From contig NZ_JASISS010000004.1 of NCBI RefSeq assembly GCF_030063195.1, forward strand, positions 122,497 through 186,496: 64,000 nt of DNA, read 5' to 3'. Shown here one piece after another: positions 48,502 to 57,162 of the stretch (its first letter is position 1; each line of letters begins with the position of its first letter). The position numbers were made by a program, and so were the translations under genes. The DNA comes from Cryobacterium sp. PH31-AA6 (lineage in GTDB: Bacteria; Actinomycetota; Actinomycetes; Actinomycetales; Microbacteriaceae). A model generated the notes under the pieces. It was not told the origin of the DNA. It saw nothing but the letters and a program-made list of their open reading frames with translations, and searched no databases.

Positions 48502-50988
48502 TCAGTTGTCGTCGTCGTCCGTTCCTGCTGCCGCACCGGAGCCGATGATGTAGTGCTTCGGCTTCGGCATTTCCGAACCGGCGCCGTGCACCGATTTCCA
48601 GATGGCCCGGTTGTACAGCTGCTCGTCGATCTTGTCCTCGGTATCTGTGTTCTGCCCTTCGACCGCTCCGGCCAGCGGCGCGTTCGCGCTGTTGACCGTG
48701 GTCATGTCATAGCTCGGCCTGATCGCCGAATACGGGTTGTTGTCGGCGGTCGAGGTGAACGACGCGCTCATCGGCGTCGCGAACGCGTCGAACTGGGTCA
48801 TCGGCTGGATGCCCGCGAGCAGTCCGATGGTATGGACCATCGAGGCGGTGCTGTAGAAGGTGGAATCCACCTTCCCGGTCTGGGTGTACGGGCTGATCGC
48901 CAGTGCAACAGTGCGGTGGGCGTCGACGTGGTCCGGGCCGTTCTGGGCGTCGTCCTCGGTCACGAAGATGGCGGTGTCACCCCAGATCCGGGAGTGCGAC
49001 ACTGTGTCGACCAGCTGGCCGAGGGCGAAGTCGTTGTCGGCCACGTAGGCCTTCGGGGTCGGTTTCCCGGCCCGGGTGGCCTGGGTGTGGTCGTTGGGGA
49101 GTCGAACGAACTGCACCGTCGGCACGGTGCCTGCCGCGACGTTGGCGGCGAAGTCCCTGGACCACTCGTCGATCCGGGGTGAACCGCAGTCCGCCTTCAG
49201 CGGTGCGAAGGTGCCCGCGGAATCAGGGCAGGAGAGGTCATAGCCCCGGTAGTCGTGGTCGGTCTGGGCGTCGAGCACCGGGTCCTGGGCTTTGGCCTGC
49301 CCTCCGGCCAGGCCGACGAAGAATCCGTAGTTGCGGAAACTGACCCCGGCCCTGGCCAGGCGCTGCCAGACATAGCTGTTGTCCGGCTCCTGAGCCGCGA
49401 TTTCGGGGTTCGCGTTCTCGCTGGGGTACGGGGCGTTCCGGCCGGAGTAGTTGGCCGGCCACATCTGTTCCGCGTACGGGTTCGAGTTCGCCGACGCGAC
49501 CCAGTTCCAACCGTTCGCGCTGACCTCCGCATCCGCGTAGAAGTTGTCGATTGTCGTGAACTGCTTCGACAGGGCGCGAACATTCGGAGCCGATTCGTCG
49601 CCGAAGAGGTTCAATGCAGGGTCCCCGTTGCCCCTGCCGAGGCTGCCGAGTACCTGATCGTAGGTGCGGTTCTCCTTCACCACGTAGATCACGTGCTTGA
49701 TCGGGCTGTTCTGACCGGGTTTACGCGGGATGACCTCTCCCGCCGCTTCGGCCGAGCGATTGTTGCTGGCCACCTGCCGGGTCGCCTTCTTCAGGGCACC
49801 GGAGACCGGGACCTCGAAACTGCTCAGAGTTCCGGTGATCATGGAGCCGGTGTACTGGTCCTCGGCCGTCGCCGCTCCCGATTCCGGGTCGGGATGGCCG
49901 TCACCGTTGTTCGGTCCGGCGCCCAGGCCCTTGGCGTTCGTGGTGTGCAGCCGGCCATCGGCGAAGGACAGCGAAGTGGGATACCACCCCACGGGAACGA
50001 CCCCGTCCACGGTCCGCGTGCCGAGGTCGATGACCGCCACGTCGTTGTTGCCTGAGTTGCTCACGAAGAGCTTCGATCCGTCGGCATTGAGGGCCAGCCC
50101 GGTGGGATTCGACCCGATCGGTGAGTCCGCCGTGGGCGCCACGCTGATCGATGACGTGGTACCGGCTACGAGGTCGATGACCGAGACTGTGTCGGCGTCC
50201 CCGTCGGCCACATAGAGGTGGACGGCATCCGGGGCCAGCACCGACTTGTTCGGGTGCAGCCCGGTCTCCAGAGTGTCGGTTGTGGCCGGTACGCCGCCGG
50301 CGAGGCTGACCACCGACACGCTTGCGGCACCCTGGTTGGTCACATATGCGGTGAGTCCGTCCGCGGCCAGCGTCACCCAGAGCGGACGGTGGCCGACGGG
50401 GGTGGTCGCGACGGCGCCGGTGCCGAGGTCGATCACGGAGACGGCGTCGGCGAGTTGGTCCGCGACGACCAGGTGCGTTCCGTCGGGGGTCAGCGCCAGG
50501 CCGGCCGGGAAGAGATTGAGGGCGCTGCCGTCGGGCGCGGTGGCGGGCAGCGGAAGGGAGGCGCCCTCCGTGAGGACGCCGTCGGCATACGAGTAGGTGC
50601 GGATCTTTGAGTTGGCTGCGGCGCTCGCGAAGGCCTTCGTGCCGTCCTGGCTCCAGGCAAGCCCCATGTAGAGGGACTCGGGGGAGGAATACGGAATGGT
50701 CTGCGTGACCGTGCCGGCCGCCACATCCACGACCTGCAGCGATTGCGTGCCCTGCCCGTTGTTGGTGACGAGCAGTGTTTTCCCGTCCGGGGAGAGAGCG
50801 GAGTTCAGGGGGAGATCGCCCAGACTGGTCTGGCGACCCGTCGGTGTGACCCGCTGGCCCACCGGCGTGACGGCTGTTCCGTCCGCCTGGGGCCCGGCAA
50901 CAGTGGGGACGATCGCTGCCGCGGCAATCCCGCCGACGAGGCCGAGCGCGATGAGGGCGACCAGCCCGGTGGATGTCTTTATTGTCAT
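48502..50988 (-). CDS. Secreted beta-propeller plus phosphoesterase
   Basis: The protein has 828 residues. An N-terminal signal/anchor helix is followed by a YVTN-type seven-bladed propeller (about 45-370; repeats such as LFVSNSGNNDVAVIDLGTRT). A phosphoesterase domain of the phospholipase C/acid phosphatase type follows (IKHVIYVVKENRTYDQVLGS, FYADAEVSANGWNW, FVTEDDAQNGPDHVDAHRT). The C-terminus is Asp-rich. It probably hydrolyses phosphate esters outside the cell. ATG 50988 is used; GTG 50997 is possible. Confidence 0.85.
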   Translation of the reverse strand: MTIKTSTGLVALIALGLVGGIAAAAIVPTVAGPQADGTAVTPVGQRVTPTGRQTSLGDLPLNSALSPDGKTLLVTNNGQGTQSLQVVDVAAGTVTQTIPYSSPESLYMGLAWSQDGTKAFASAAANSKIRTYSYADGVLTEGASLPLPATAPDGSALNLFPAGLALTPDGTHLVVADQLADAVSVIDLGTGAVATTPVGHRPLWVTLAADGLTAYVTNQGAASVSVVSLAGGVPATTDTLETGLHPNKSVLAPDAVHLYVADGDADTVSVIDLVAGTTSSISVAPTADSPIGSNPTGLALNADGSKLFVSNSGNNDVAVIDLGTRTVDGVVPVGWYPTSLSFADGRLHTTNAKGLGAGPNNGDGHPDPESGAATAEDQYTGSMITGTLSSFEVPVSGALKKATRQVASNNRSAEAAGEVIPRKPGQNSPIKHVIYVVKENRTYDQVLGSLGRGNGDPALNLFGDESAPNVRALSKQFTTIDNFYADAEVSANGWNWVASANSNPYAEQMWPANYSGRNAPYPSENANPEIAAQEPDNSYVWQRLARAGVSFRNYGFFVGLAGGQAKAQDPVLDAQTDHDYRGYDLSCPDSAGTFAPLKADCGSPRIDEWSRDFAANVAAGTVPTVQFVRLPNDHTQATRAGKPTPKAYVADNDFALGQLVDTVSHSRIWGDTAIFVTEDDAQNGPDHVDAHRTVALAISPYTQTGKVDSTFYSTASMVHTIGLLAGIQPMTQFDAFATPMSASFTSTADNNPYSAIRPSYDMTTVNSANAPLAGAVEGQNTDTEDKIDEQLYNRAIWKSVHGAGSEMPKPKHYIIGSGAAAGTDDDDN

Positions 50989-51164
50989 GGTGCCCACGGT
51001 AGGAACGCGGCAAGTCTCCCCGAGGCCGTTCGTCGAGATTCCGGATGAACGTCAGACGACGTTCGAGAGCCGGGGCGGGAAACGTCGCAGGTCGGCACCC
51101 AATTCCCCACTGATCGGCGATGGAAGCACGCCGATGCGCCACAATGGGCCGTGGGAGGAGCTGC

Positions 51165-52889
51165 ATGGCTTCGAAGTGGCTGCGGAGTTTGGTGCCCGGG
51201 ATCGACACGGCACTGGGCTACCGGCGCGCGTGGCTTCTGCCCGACCTCCGCGCCGGACTGGTCTTGACGGCGCTGCTCATCCCGGTGGGCATCGGCTATG
51301 CGGAGGTCGCGGGACTGCCTCCCGTCACGGGCCTGTACGCCACGATCATTCCTCTGGCCGCCTACGCTCTGTTCGGGCCATCCCGAGTACTGGTCCTCGG
51401 GCCGGATTCAGCCCTGGCGCCAATCATCGCGGCCGCAATAATCCCGCTCTCCCTCGGCGATGACGAGCGCGCCGTCGCCCTGGCCGGGCTCCTGGCGATC
51501 ATGGTCGGAGTGATCCTCCTGTTCGGCGGAGTGCTCCGGCTCGGATTCGTGACCGATCTGTTGTCCAGGCCCATTCGAGTCGGTTACCTCAATGCGCTGG
51601 CGCTGCTCGTGATCGTGTCGCAGCTTCCCGCGTTCCTGGGTTTCTCGATCAGGTCCGAGTCGCCCAGCCGCGACGCGGTCGCCATCGTGTCGGGCGTGCT
51701 GGGCGGGCAGGTCAACCCGATCGCGCTGCTCTTCGGTCTCGCTTCGCTTGGCCTCATCGTGGTGACGACTCGGGGCAGGGCCCGGATCCCCGGGGTTCTC
51801 GTGGCCGTCGTACTGTCCACCGTTCTGACCATGGTCTTCGGCCTGCAGGACGTCGTGCGCGTCGTCGGGGCGCTGCCCAAGGGGCTCCCGGCGCCGGCGC
51901 TCGGCGGACTCGACTGGGCGGACGCGGCGGCATTGGTGGTCCCGGCCCTGGGGATTGCGCTCATCGCTTTTGCCGACACGGCGGTGCTGTCGCGCACGTT
52001 CGCGGCCCGCCGGGGAGAGAACGTCAACGGAAGCCAGGAAATGGCGGCAATCGGCGTGTCCAACGTCGCGGCGGGGCTGCTCGGCGGGTTTCCCGTATCG
52101 GCGTCTTCGTCGCGCACGCCCGTCGCGGAAAGGGCAGGGTCACGCACACAACTCACCGGGGTGGTCGGGGCCGTGCTCATCGTGGTGTTCATGCTGGTGG
52201 CTCCCGGGGTGACCGCCTACCTGCCCACCGCGGCCATCGCCGCCGTGGTCATGGTGGCCGCGGCCGGCCTGATCGACGTGCGTGGCTTGATCGCCCTGAT
52301 CCGGATGAACAAGGTCGACGCCGGGCTGTCCCTCGCGGCATTCCTGGGGGTTCTGGTGTTCGGGGTGATCGAGGGCATCGCGGTGGCGATCGTGCTGTCA
52401 CTGGGCGCCTTCGTCAGCCGTGCCTGGCGCCCCTACCGCGCTGAACTCGGCCGGATCAGGGGCGTTCGCGGCTACCACGACCTGTCCAGGCATCCGGAGG
52501 GTGAGCGCCTGCCCGGCATCATGATCGTGCGCTTCGACGCCCCGCTCTTCTTCGCCAACGGCGGGATCTTCGACGACTACGTGAGAGCGTCCGTCACCGG
52601 CGCCGACCGCGATCTGCACACCGTCATCCTCGCGGCCGAGCCGATCACCGACATCGACACGACCGCGGTCGACGAACTGCTGGGGCTCGACGATTTCCTC
52701 GCCTCCCGGGGGATCGTCCTCATCTTCGCCGAGATGAAGGGGCCCGTGAAGGATCACCTGCGTGACTACGGGTTGAACCGGCGTTTCCCACCCGAACGGT
52801 TTGCCGACACCGTCGGGGCTGCGGTCGACAAGGCGACCGGAACCCTACGCGGCGACCTCGACGGCACCCAGTGGGGGAGCGAGGCCTGA
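51165..52889 (+). CDS. SulP-family anion transporter with STAS domain
   Basis: The protein has 574 residues. The SulP core has about 12 helices with DLRAGLVLTALLIPVGIGYA and then VTGLYATIIPLAAYALFGPS. The middle GFPVSASSSRTPVAERAGSR is also conserved. The C-terminal STAS domain (about 445-560) contains ITDIDTTAVDELLGLDDFLA. It imports sulfate, bicarbonate or dicarboxylates; which one is unclear. GGAGGAG precedes ATG 51165. Confidence 0.88.
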   Translation: MASKWLRSLVPGIDTALGYRRAWLLPDLRAGLVLTALLIPVGIGYAEVAGLPPVTGLYATIIPLAAYALFGPSRVLVLGPDSALAPIIAAAIIPLSLGDDERAVALAGLLAIMVGVILLFGGVLRLGFVTDLLSRPIRVGYLNALALLVIVSQLPAFLGFSIRSESPSRDAVAIVSGVLGGQVNPIALLFGLASLGLIVVTTRGRARIPGVLVAVVLSTVLTMVFGLQDVVRVVGALPKGLPAPALGGLDWADAAALVVPALGIALIAFADTAVLSRTFAARRGENVNGSQEMAAIGVSNVAAGLLGGFPVSASSSRTPVAERAGSRTQLTGVVGAVLIVVFMLVAPGVTAYLPTAAIAAVVMVAAAGLIDVRGLIALIRMNKVDAGLSLAAFLGVLVFGVIEGIAVAIVLSLGAFVSRAWRPYRAELGRIRGVRGYHDLSRHPEGERLPGIMIVRFDAPLFFANGGIFDDYVRASVTGADRDLHTVILAAEPITDIDTTAVDELLGLDDFLASRGIVLIFAEMKGPVKDHLRDYGLNRRFPPERFADTVGAAVDKATGTLRGDLDGTQWGSEA

Positions 52890-52893
52890 CCGC

Positions 52894-54057
52894 TCAGACG
52901 CTCGCGAGCCAGAGGTCAGGGCCGAAGATCTCGTAGTGGATGCGTTCGGCTGGGATGCCGGACTCCAGAGCCTGCGCGCGGAGGCTGCGCATGAATGGCA
53001 GAGGGCCGCACAGGTAGACCGAGGCGTTCTCGGGGATCACGACGTTTTCCAGCGACATGAAGCCGTTGTGGGCGCCATCGCTCGGGGTTTCGAGCCAGAG
53101 TTCCAGCTCGGCCGTCTCGAGGAGGGCAACGTCTTCGCGCATCTGCTCGCGCAGTGCCCAGCTCTCGAGTGTGCTTTCGGCGTGCAGCACCAGCACCTCC
53201 CGCTTGGAGGCGCCGTCGACGAGCGACCGCAGGATCGACGCGCTCGGGGTGCAGCCGATGCCTGCCGAGGCCAGCACCAGCGGGGAGTCGCCCTCCGCCA
53301 GGGTGATATCGCCGCAGGGATTGGACAGGATCAGGGTGTCGCCGATCTGCACGTCGCGGTGCAGCGCGGGGGAGACCTCGCCGTCGGCGTCGAGCTTCGT
53401 GGTGAAAACGCGAGTGGTGGCGGTGCCCGCGGAGAGCGAGTACTGGCGCACCTGCCGGATGCCGTCCGGCATCCGCACCGTGACGCTGACGTACTGTCCG
53501 GGCAGGCTTGGTGTGACCGGGGTGTCGTCGGCGGGCTCGAGGGTGAAGGTGATTGCATCCGTTCCGGCGGCTTCCTTGCCGGTCACGACCCAGGGGGCGA
53601 GGGGCCGGTCGCTGGCGGCGCCGGCGTAGAGTCCCTTCTCCATCTTGATCAGGGCGTGAGCCATCAGCCAGTAGACCTCGGTCCAGGCGCCGGCGATCTC
53701 GGCCGTAATCACATCGCTGAGCTCGTCGGCGATCGCCTCGAAGAGGTATTTGTAGACGACGTCGTACTGTTCCGGGCGGATGTCGAGGGAGACGTGCTTG
53801 TGGGCGATGCGGGAGAGCATGGCCTCCGGGGTGGTCTCCGGATTCGTCACCAGGTAGGTCGCGAAGACGGCGATGCTGCCGGCCAGCGCCTGCTGCTGGG
53901 TTCCGCTCTTCTGGTTGGATCGGCTGAAGAGGCCGTCGAAGAGTTCGGGGTGGGCGGTGAGCATGCGGCCGTAGAAGTTCTGGGCGATCTGGGGCATGCG
54001 TTCACCGACGAGCGGGAGCGTGGCTTCGATCAGGGGAAGTGACTGGGGTGACAGCAT
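52894..54057 (-). CDS. hmp: Flavohaemoprotein, nitric oxide dioxygenase
   Basis: The protein has 387 residues. The globin domain (1-140) has IAHKHVSLDIRPEQYDVVYK, with the proximal haem histidine in the HKH group (86-88). The FAD domain has IRQVRQYSLSAG. The NAD domain has LASAGIGCTPSASIL and YLCGPLPFMRSLRAQ. It converts NO to nitrate. The nsrR gene lies directly upstream on the same strand with an operator-like site between them. Confidence 0.93.
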   Translation of the reverse strand: MLSPQSLPLIEATLPLVGERMPQIAQNFYGRMLTAHPELFDGLFSRSNQKSGTQQQALAGSIAVFATYLVTNPETTPEAMLSRIAHKHVSLDIRPEQYDVVYKYLFEAIADELSDVITAEIAGAWTEVYWLMAHALIKMEKGLYAGAASDRPLAPWVVTGKEAAGTDAITFTLEPADDTPVTPSLPGQYVSVTVRMPDGIRQVRQYSLSAGTATTRVFTTKLDADGEVSPALHRDVQIGDTLILSNPCGDITLAEGDSPLVLASAGIGCTPSASILRSLVDGASKREVLVLHAESTLESWALREQMREDVALLETAELELWLETPSDGAHNGFMSLENVVIPENASVYLCGPLPFMRSLRAQALESGIPAERIHYEIFGPDLWLASV

Positions 54058-54090
54058 GCCGGCTCCTTGGGGGTTGGGGGATGCTTATCA

Positions 54091-54113
54091 AACTAGCATT
54101 GGAAATACCAATT
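54091..54113. promoter_or_regulatory. Candidate NsrR operator before hmp
   Basis: A 23-bp AT-rich imperfect dyad begins AACTAGCATTGG and ends ATACCAATT, with the core TTGGAAATACCAA (54099-54111) symmetric. It lies 34 bases upstream of the hmp start and stands out in this GC-rich DNA. It resembles the sites known for Streptomyces NsrR in length and ends. Confidence 0.6.
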
Positions 54114-54155
54114 TACGGAATTACGGCACAAACCGGTCGCGCGAAGTGTCCGACG

Positions 54156-54611
54156 CTACGGAGCGTTCCCGAGCAGGCCGCTCAGCGTCAGGGGGACCGG
54201 TCCAGAGCGGCGGCGTGGGGCGAGGCTCGAGATCGTGGTGCCGTCCAGCTCGGCGTAGAAGGCCTCCCTGGCCCGCCGCAGGGCGGCACGGAGGCCGCAC
54301 CCGCCGCTCAACGGACAGTCGCCGTGAGGAGTTTCGCAGTCGGCCAGGTCGGCGCGGGTGTCGAGTCGACGCATCAGCCAGCCGACCGTGGTCTCTCGGC
54401 CGGCCGCGCTGATGCGCACGCCGCCGAATCGGCCCCGAACCACCTCGACGACTTCCAACTCCCGCAGCCGGATGATCGCCTTGCTGACGTGCGTGTAGGG
54501 GGTGTCGACGCCGTCGGCGATGACCCGCGACGTGAGTAGGGCGCCCTCAGGAGCCGCGGCGAGGAGCATTGCCACCCGCAGGCAGACGTCCGTGAAGGCA
54601 TTGATCCTCAT
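54156..54611 (-). CDS. nsrR: NO-sensing Rrf2 repressor NsrR
   Basis: This 151-residue protein has an Rrf2 winged helix (INAFTDVCLRVAMLL ... YTHVSKAIIRLREL) and three cluster cysteines C92, C99 and C105 (CETPHGDCPLSGGC), the pattern of [4Fe-4S] NsrR. NO destroys the cluster and releases hmp from repression. It lies immediately upstream of hmp. Confidence 0.9.
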   Translation of the reverse strand: MRINAFTDVCLRVAMLLAAAPEGALLTSRVIADGVDTPYTHVSKAIIRLRELEVVEVVRGRFGGVRISAAGRETTVGWLMRRLDTRADLADCETPHGDCPLSGGCGLRAALRRAREAFYAELDGTTISSLAPRRRSGPVPLTLSGLLGNAP

Positions 54612-54647
54612 TCCTCCAGAGTACGGTCACCGGGGCCGGTCGGGTTC

Positions 54648-55181
54648 TCAGCGGGTGGCGCCCGCCAGGGAGCCGGTCGTGGACCCGGCGGGATCGAAGA
54701 TCAGACAGGCCACGTCGTGCCCGCCGGCGTCGGCCCACGTGGCGGCCGCCGGGATGCGATAGGCGAAGTCGAGTGTCGAAGCGCGGTAGGCGATCGCCGC
54801 GAAGGCATCGAACCGGGTGGCGCAACCAGATTCGGCGGCGGCGGTGACCGCGTTGTCGCCCGGGTAGTCGTCGCCGGGGACGGTGAAGACCTGGTAGACC
54901 TCGTAGCTGTGCGGGGCGGCGCAGGGGGAGAGCGGGATCGTGGCGTCGGACGTCGTGTCGAGGTCGTTGAGACAATCGCCGACCGCGAGGCTCGGCGTGG
55001 TGACCGCAGCGGTCGGCCCGCTCGCGGCGGGTTCGCTCGGCGGTGGCGCAGGCAGCAGATCGGCGACCGCGCCACAGCCGGCGAGGGAGACGGAGAGGGT
55101 CACCGCAGCGACGATCCTGGCGCCGCGAAGGAGCGCGACAGCGGGTGCTGTCGACGAGCGGCGCTTCTTCCCGGCCGGCAC
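54648..55181 (-). CDS. Septum-formation-family lipoprotein
   Basis: This 177-residue protein has a basic N-terminus, a hydrophobic stretch and a lipobox LAGC (about residues 33-36). The mature part has VGDCLNDLDTTSDATIPLSP, CAAPHSYEVYQVFTVPG and a Cys-containing tail. This matches the septum_form/DUF4190-associated domain of actinobacterial lipoproteins. The exact function is unknown. The start overlaps the stop of the HisN-like gene. Confidence 0.7.
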   Translation of the reverse strand: MPAGKKRRSSTAPAVALLRGARIVAAVTLSVSLAGCGAVADLLPAPPPSEPAASGPTAAVTTPSLAVGDCLNDLDTTSDATIPLSPCAAPHSYEVYQVFTVPGDDYPGDNAVTAAAESGCATRFDAFAAIAYRASTLDFAYRIPAAATWADAGGHDVACLIFDPAGSTTGSLAGATR

Positions 55182-56011
55182 TAGTCGTCGTTACCGACGG
55201 GGCCGGCCAGACCGATGGTGCGAAGGGTCACCTCGTGCAGGAGTCCGTTGGTGGCCAAGGCGCTGCCGTGCCACGGGCCGGCCTGGCCATCGACCGAGGT
55301 GAACCGGCCGCCGGCCTCCTGCACGATTGGCACAATGGCGGCCATGTCGTACGGTTTGAGGTCGAATTCACTCGCGATGTCGAGGAGCCCCTCCGCCAGC
55401 AGCATGTATGACCACATATCGCCGTATGCACGGGTGCGCCAGACCTGCCGGGAGAGCTTCACGAGGGCGTCCAGGTGCCCGGCCTGGTCCCATTGCTGGA
55501 TGCTGTTGTAGCTCAGGGAGGCGTGGTCAAGCGTGCTCACACCGGAGACCCGCAACCGGCTGGGTACCGCGCCGGGGCTGCGCTCGTCGGTCATCCAGGC
55601 TCCACCCCCCGTGCGCGCCCACCAGCGTTTGCCCAGCGCCGGTGCGCTCACCAAGCCGACGACGGGTACCCCGTCAACGGCCAGGGCGATGAGGGTGCCC
55701 CAGATCGGGATTCCGCGGAGGAACCCGGCCGTGCCGTCGATGGGATCGATGATCCACTGCCTGGCGGTGGTGCCCTCGGTGCCATATTCCTCACCGAGGA
55801 TGCCGTCGGCCGGGCGGTGCTCGGCCAGGGTGGCGCGGATGGCGCGCTCGACGGCCTGGTCGGCATCCGTCACGGGGGTGCGATCGGGCTTCTCGGTGAC
55901 GACGAGGTCGAGGGCGGTGAACCGCTCCCGGGAGATTGCGTCGGCCACGTCTGCGAGGAGAGTCGCGAGGGCAAGGTCGTCGTCGAGAGTGGGTGTTCGG
56001 GGTTCGGTCAC
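55181..56011 (-). CDS. Inositol-phosphatase-family, histidinol-phosphatase-like
   Basis: This 276-residue protein has IMPase motifs: GEEYG (metal-binding Glu pair), WIIDPIDGTAGFLRGIPIWG (DPIDGT) and the C-terminal KPYDMAAIVPIVQEAGG. It has the features of actinobacterial HisN-type enzymes (residues TALDLVVTEKPDRTPVTDAD). It removes phosphate from histidinol phosphate or inositol phosphate; sequence alone does not settle which. Confidence 0.82.
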   Translation of the reverse strand: MTEPRTPTLDDDLALATLLADVADAISRERFTALDLVVTEKPDRTPVTDADQAVERAIRATLAEHRPADGILGEEYGTEGTTARQWIIDPIDGTAGFLRGIPIWGTLIALAVDGVPVVGLVSAPALGKRWWARTGGGAWMTDERSPGAVPSRLRVSGVSTLDHASLSYNSIQQWDQAGHLDALVKLSRQVWRTRAYGDMWSYMLLAEGLLDIASEFDLKPYDMAAIVPIVQEAGGRFTSVDGQAGPWHGSALATNGLLHEVTLRTIGLAGPVGNDD

Positions 56012-56127
56012 ACGGTCAAGAATAGTAATTCCGGGGGCGACTCACCGGTTCGCGCCTCGATTCGCATCGAAGCCCTTCGGGATGTTAGTCTCTAGAGTCG
56101 GTTCGGGTCAGCCCGGGTCGGAAATAC

Positions 56128-56200
<73 letters not shown>

Positions 56201-56212
56201 CAACGTGGGAAA

Positions 56213-56251
56213 AAAGCCCCTGACCTGTGGAAACACCTGGCCAGGGGCTTT
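56213..56251 (+). terminator. Terminator after tRNA-Lys
   Basis: AAAGCCCCTG pairs with CAGGGGCTTT, and a TCTTC tail follows. The stem is 10 bp with a 19-base loop. It ends the tRNA transcript before the convergent secreted-protein gene. Confidence 0.75.
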
Positions 56252-56260
56252 CTTCATCTC

Positions 56261-56318
56261 ACAGCGATGGTCGTGACAGCGATGGTCGTCACAGATGGTC
56301 GTCACAGCGATGGTCGTG
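56261..56318. repeat. Four short tandem repeats
   Basis: There are four units of ACAGCGATGGTCGT plus one base (15, 15, 13 and 15 bp; the third lacks CG) between tRNA-Lys and the secreted-protein gene. No coding is seen. It may be slipped-strand product. Confidence 0.8.
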
Positions 56319-56350
56319 CATGCCGCCGGCCGCTGTGTGCGCTGCCCGGC

Positions 56351-56947
56351 TCAGTTCACGGCGCCGCAGTCGGTCGGCAGAGTGGCCTGGTAGCCGTTGT
56401 TCGCTACACCGTGCTGGACGACCACGAAGTCGGTGATTTCCGCAGCCTGAGCCGGGGTAACCGTGAAGGTCCGCTTGTAGTGCAGGATGCCATTGGCCTT
56501 CGCAACCGGCATCCGGTCGAGCGCCAATGCGCTACTCGGTGACGAGTCACCGCTGGTGGTCAGCGAGATCTCCACACCGCCGTAGAACGGGACCCCCTCG
56601 GCGAGCGAGATCATGCCATCACCGTTGGTGTCGGCCGAAGGCGGAGGGCAGGTGTGGGCGGCAGCGGGCGAGTAGTGCAGGTGCTGTGCGTGCGCCAGGC
56701 CGGGGGTCAGGCCTCGGGCATTGATGATCACCGTGAGCTGGTCCCCTCGCAGGGCGAGGTTGGCGAACCCGGAGGCGCCTGAGTCATTCAGCGTGTCCAG
56801 GGCGACGTGATAGGTCTGGGTCGGAGTCGCCTGATGGGCCGGAGCCGCCTGGGCGGGACCGGCGAACGCAGCTGTCAGGGCGAGAGCGGCGGCACTGCCG
56901 ATAGCGAGGGCAAGGCGGCGCCGGCGGGGTGAGGTGAAACTATCCAC
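56351..56947 (-). CDS. Secreted protein with CHRD-like fold and EF-hand-like loop
   Basis: The protein has 198 residues. The signal peptide is MDSFTSPRRRRLALAIGSAA with AQA cleavage near residue 34. The mature part has ANLALRGDQLTVIINARGLT then LAHAQHLHYSPAA, reminiscent of CHRD domains. DTNGDGMISLAEG follows, a perfect EF-hand-type calcium loop. Two cysteines (HTCPPP, TDCGAV) could pair. It may bind Ca2+ outside the cell; the role is unknown. Confidence 0.65.
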   Translation of the reverse strand: MDSFTSPRRRRLALAIGSAAALALTAAFAGPAQAAPAHQATPTQTYHVALDTLNDSGASGFANLALRGDQLTVIINARGLTPGLAHAQHLHYSPAAAHTCPPPSADTNGDGMISLAEGVPFYGGVEISLTTSGDSSPSSALALDRMPVAKANGILHYKRTFTVTPAQAAEITDFVVVQHGVANNGYQATLPTDCGAVN

Positions 56948-57162
56948 GATGAGGACTTCCTTTCAAGCGCGATCACGGTTGGGGGAATCGAGCGCCTTGC
57001 CGGAAGTGTCGAGCGACCGCGAACTCGGCTCCGAGTCAGGTATTCCGAATAGTACCCAGCTTGCCGCGCGAGTGGTCGCTGACTTGGTAATACTCGGCGG
57101 GCTGTCAGACTTGTCGGGTAGACCCTGTTGGACCGTCGCGGCCGCGTTCGGAGGCTGGCGGG
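56948..57162. other. Intergenic 215 bp, no gene seen
   Basis: This contains the promoter region of the secreted protein (minus strand) and the space before the glycerate kinase end. CGAATAGTACC and other AT-richer patches could hold promoter elements. I see no RNA gene or repeat. Confidence 0.5.
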
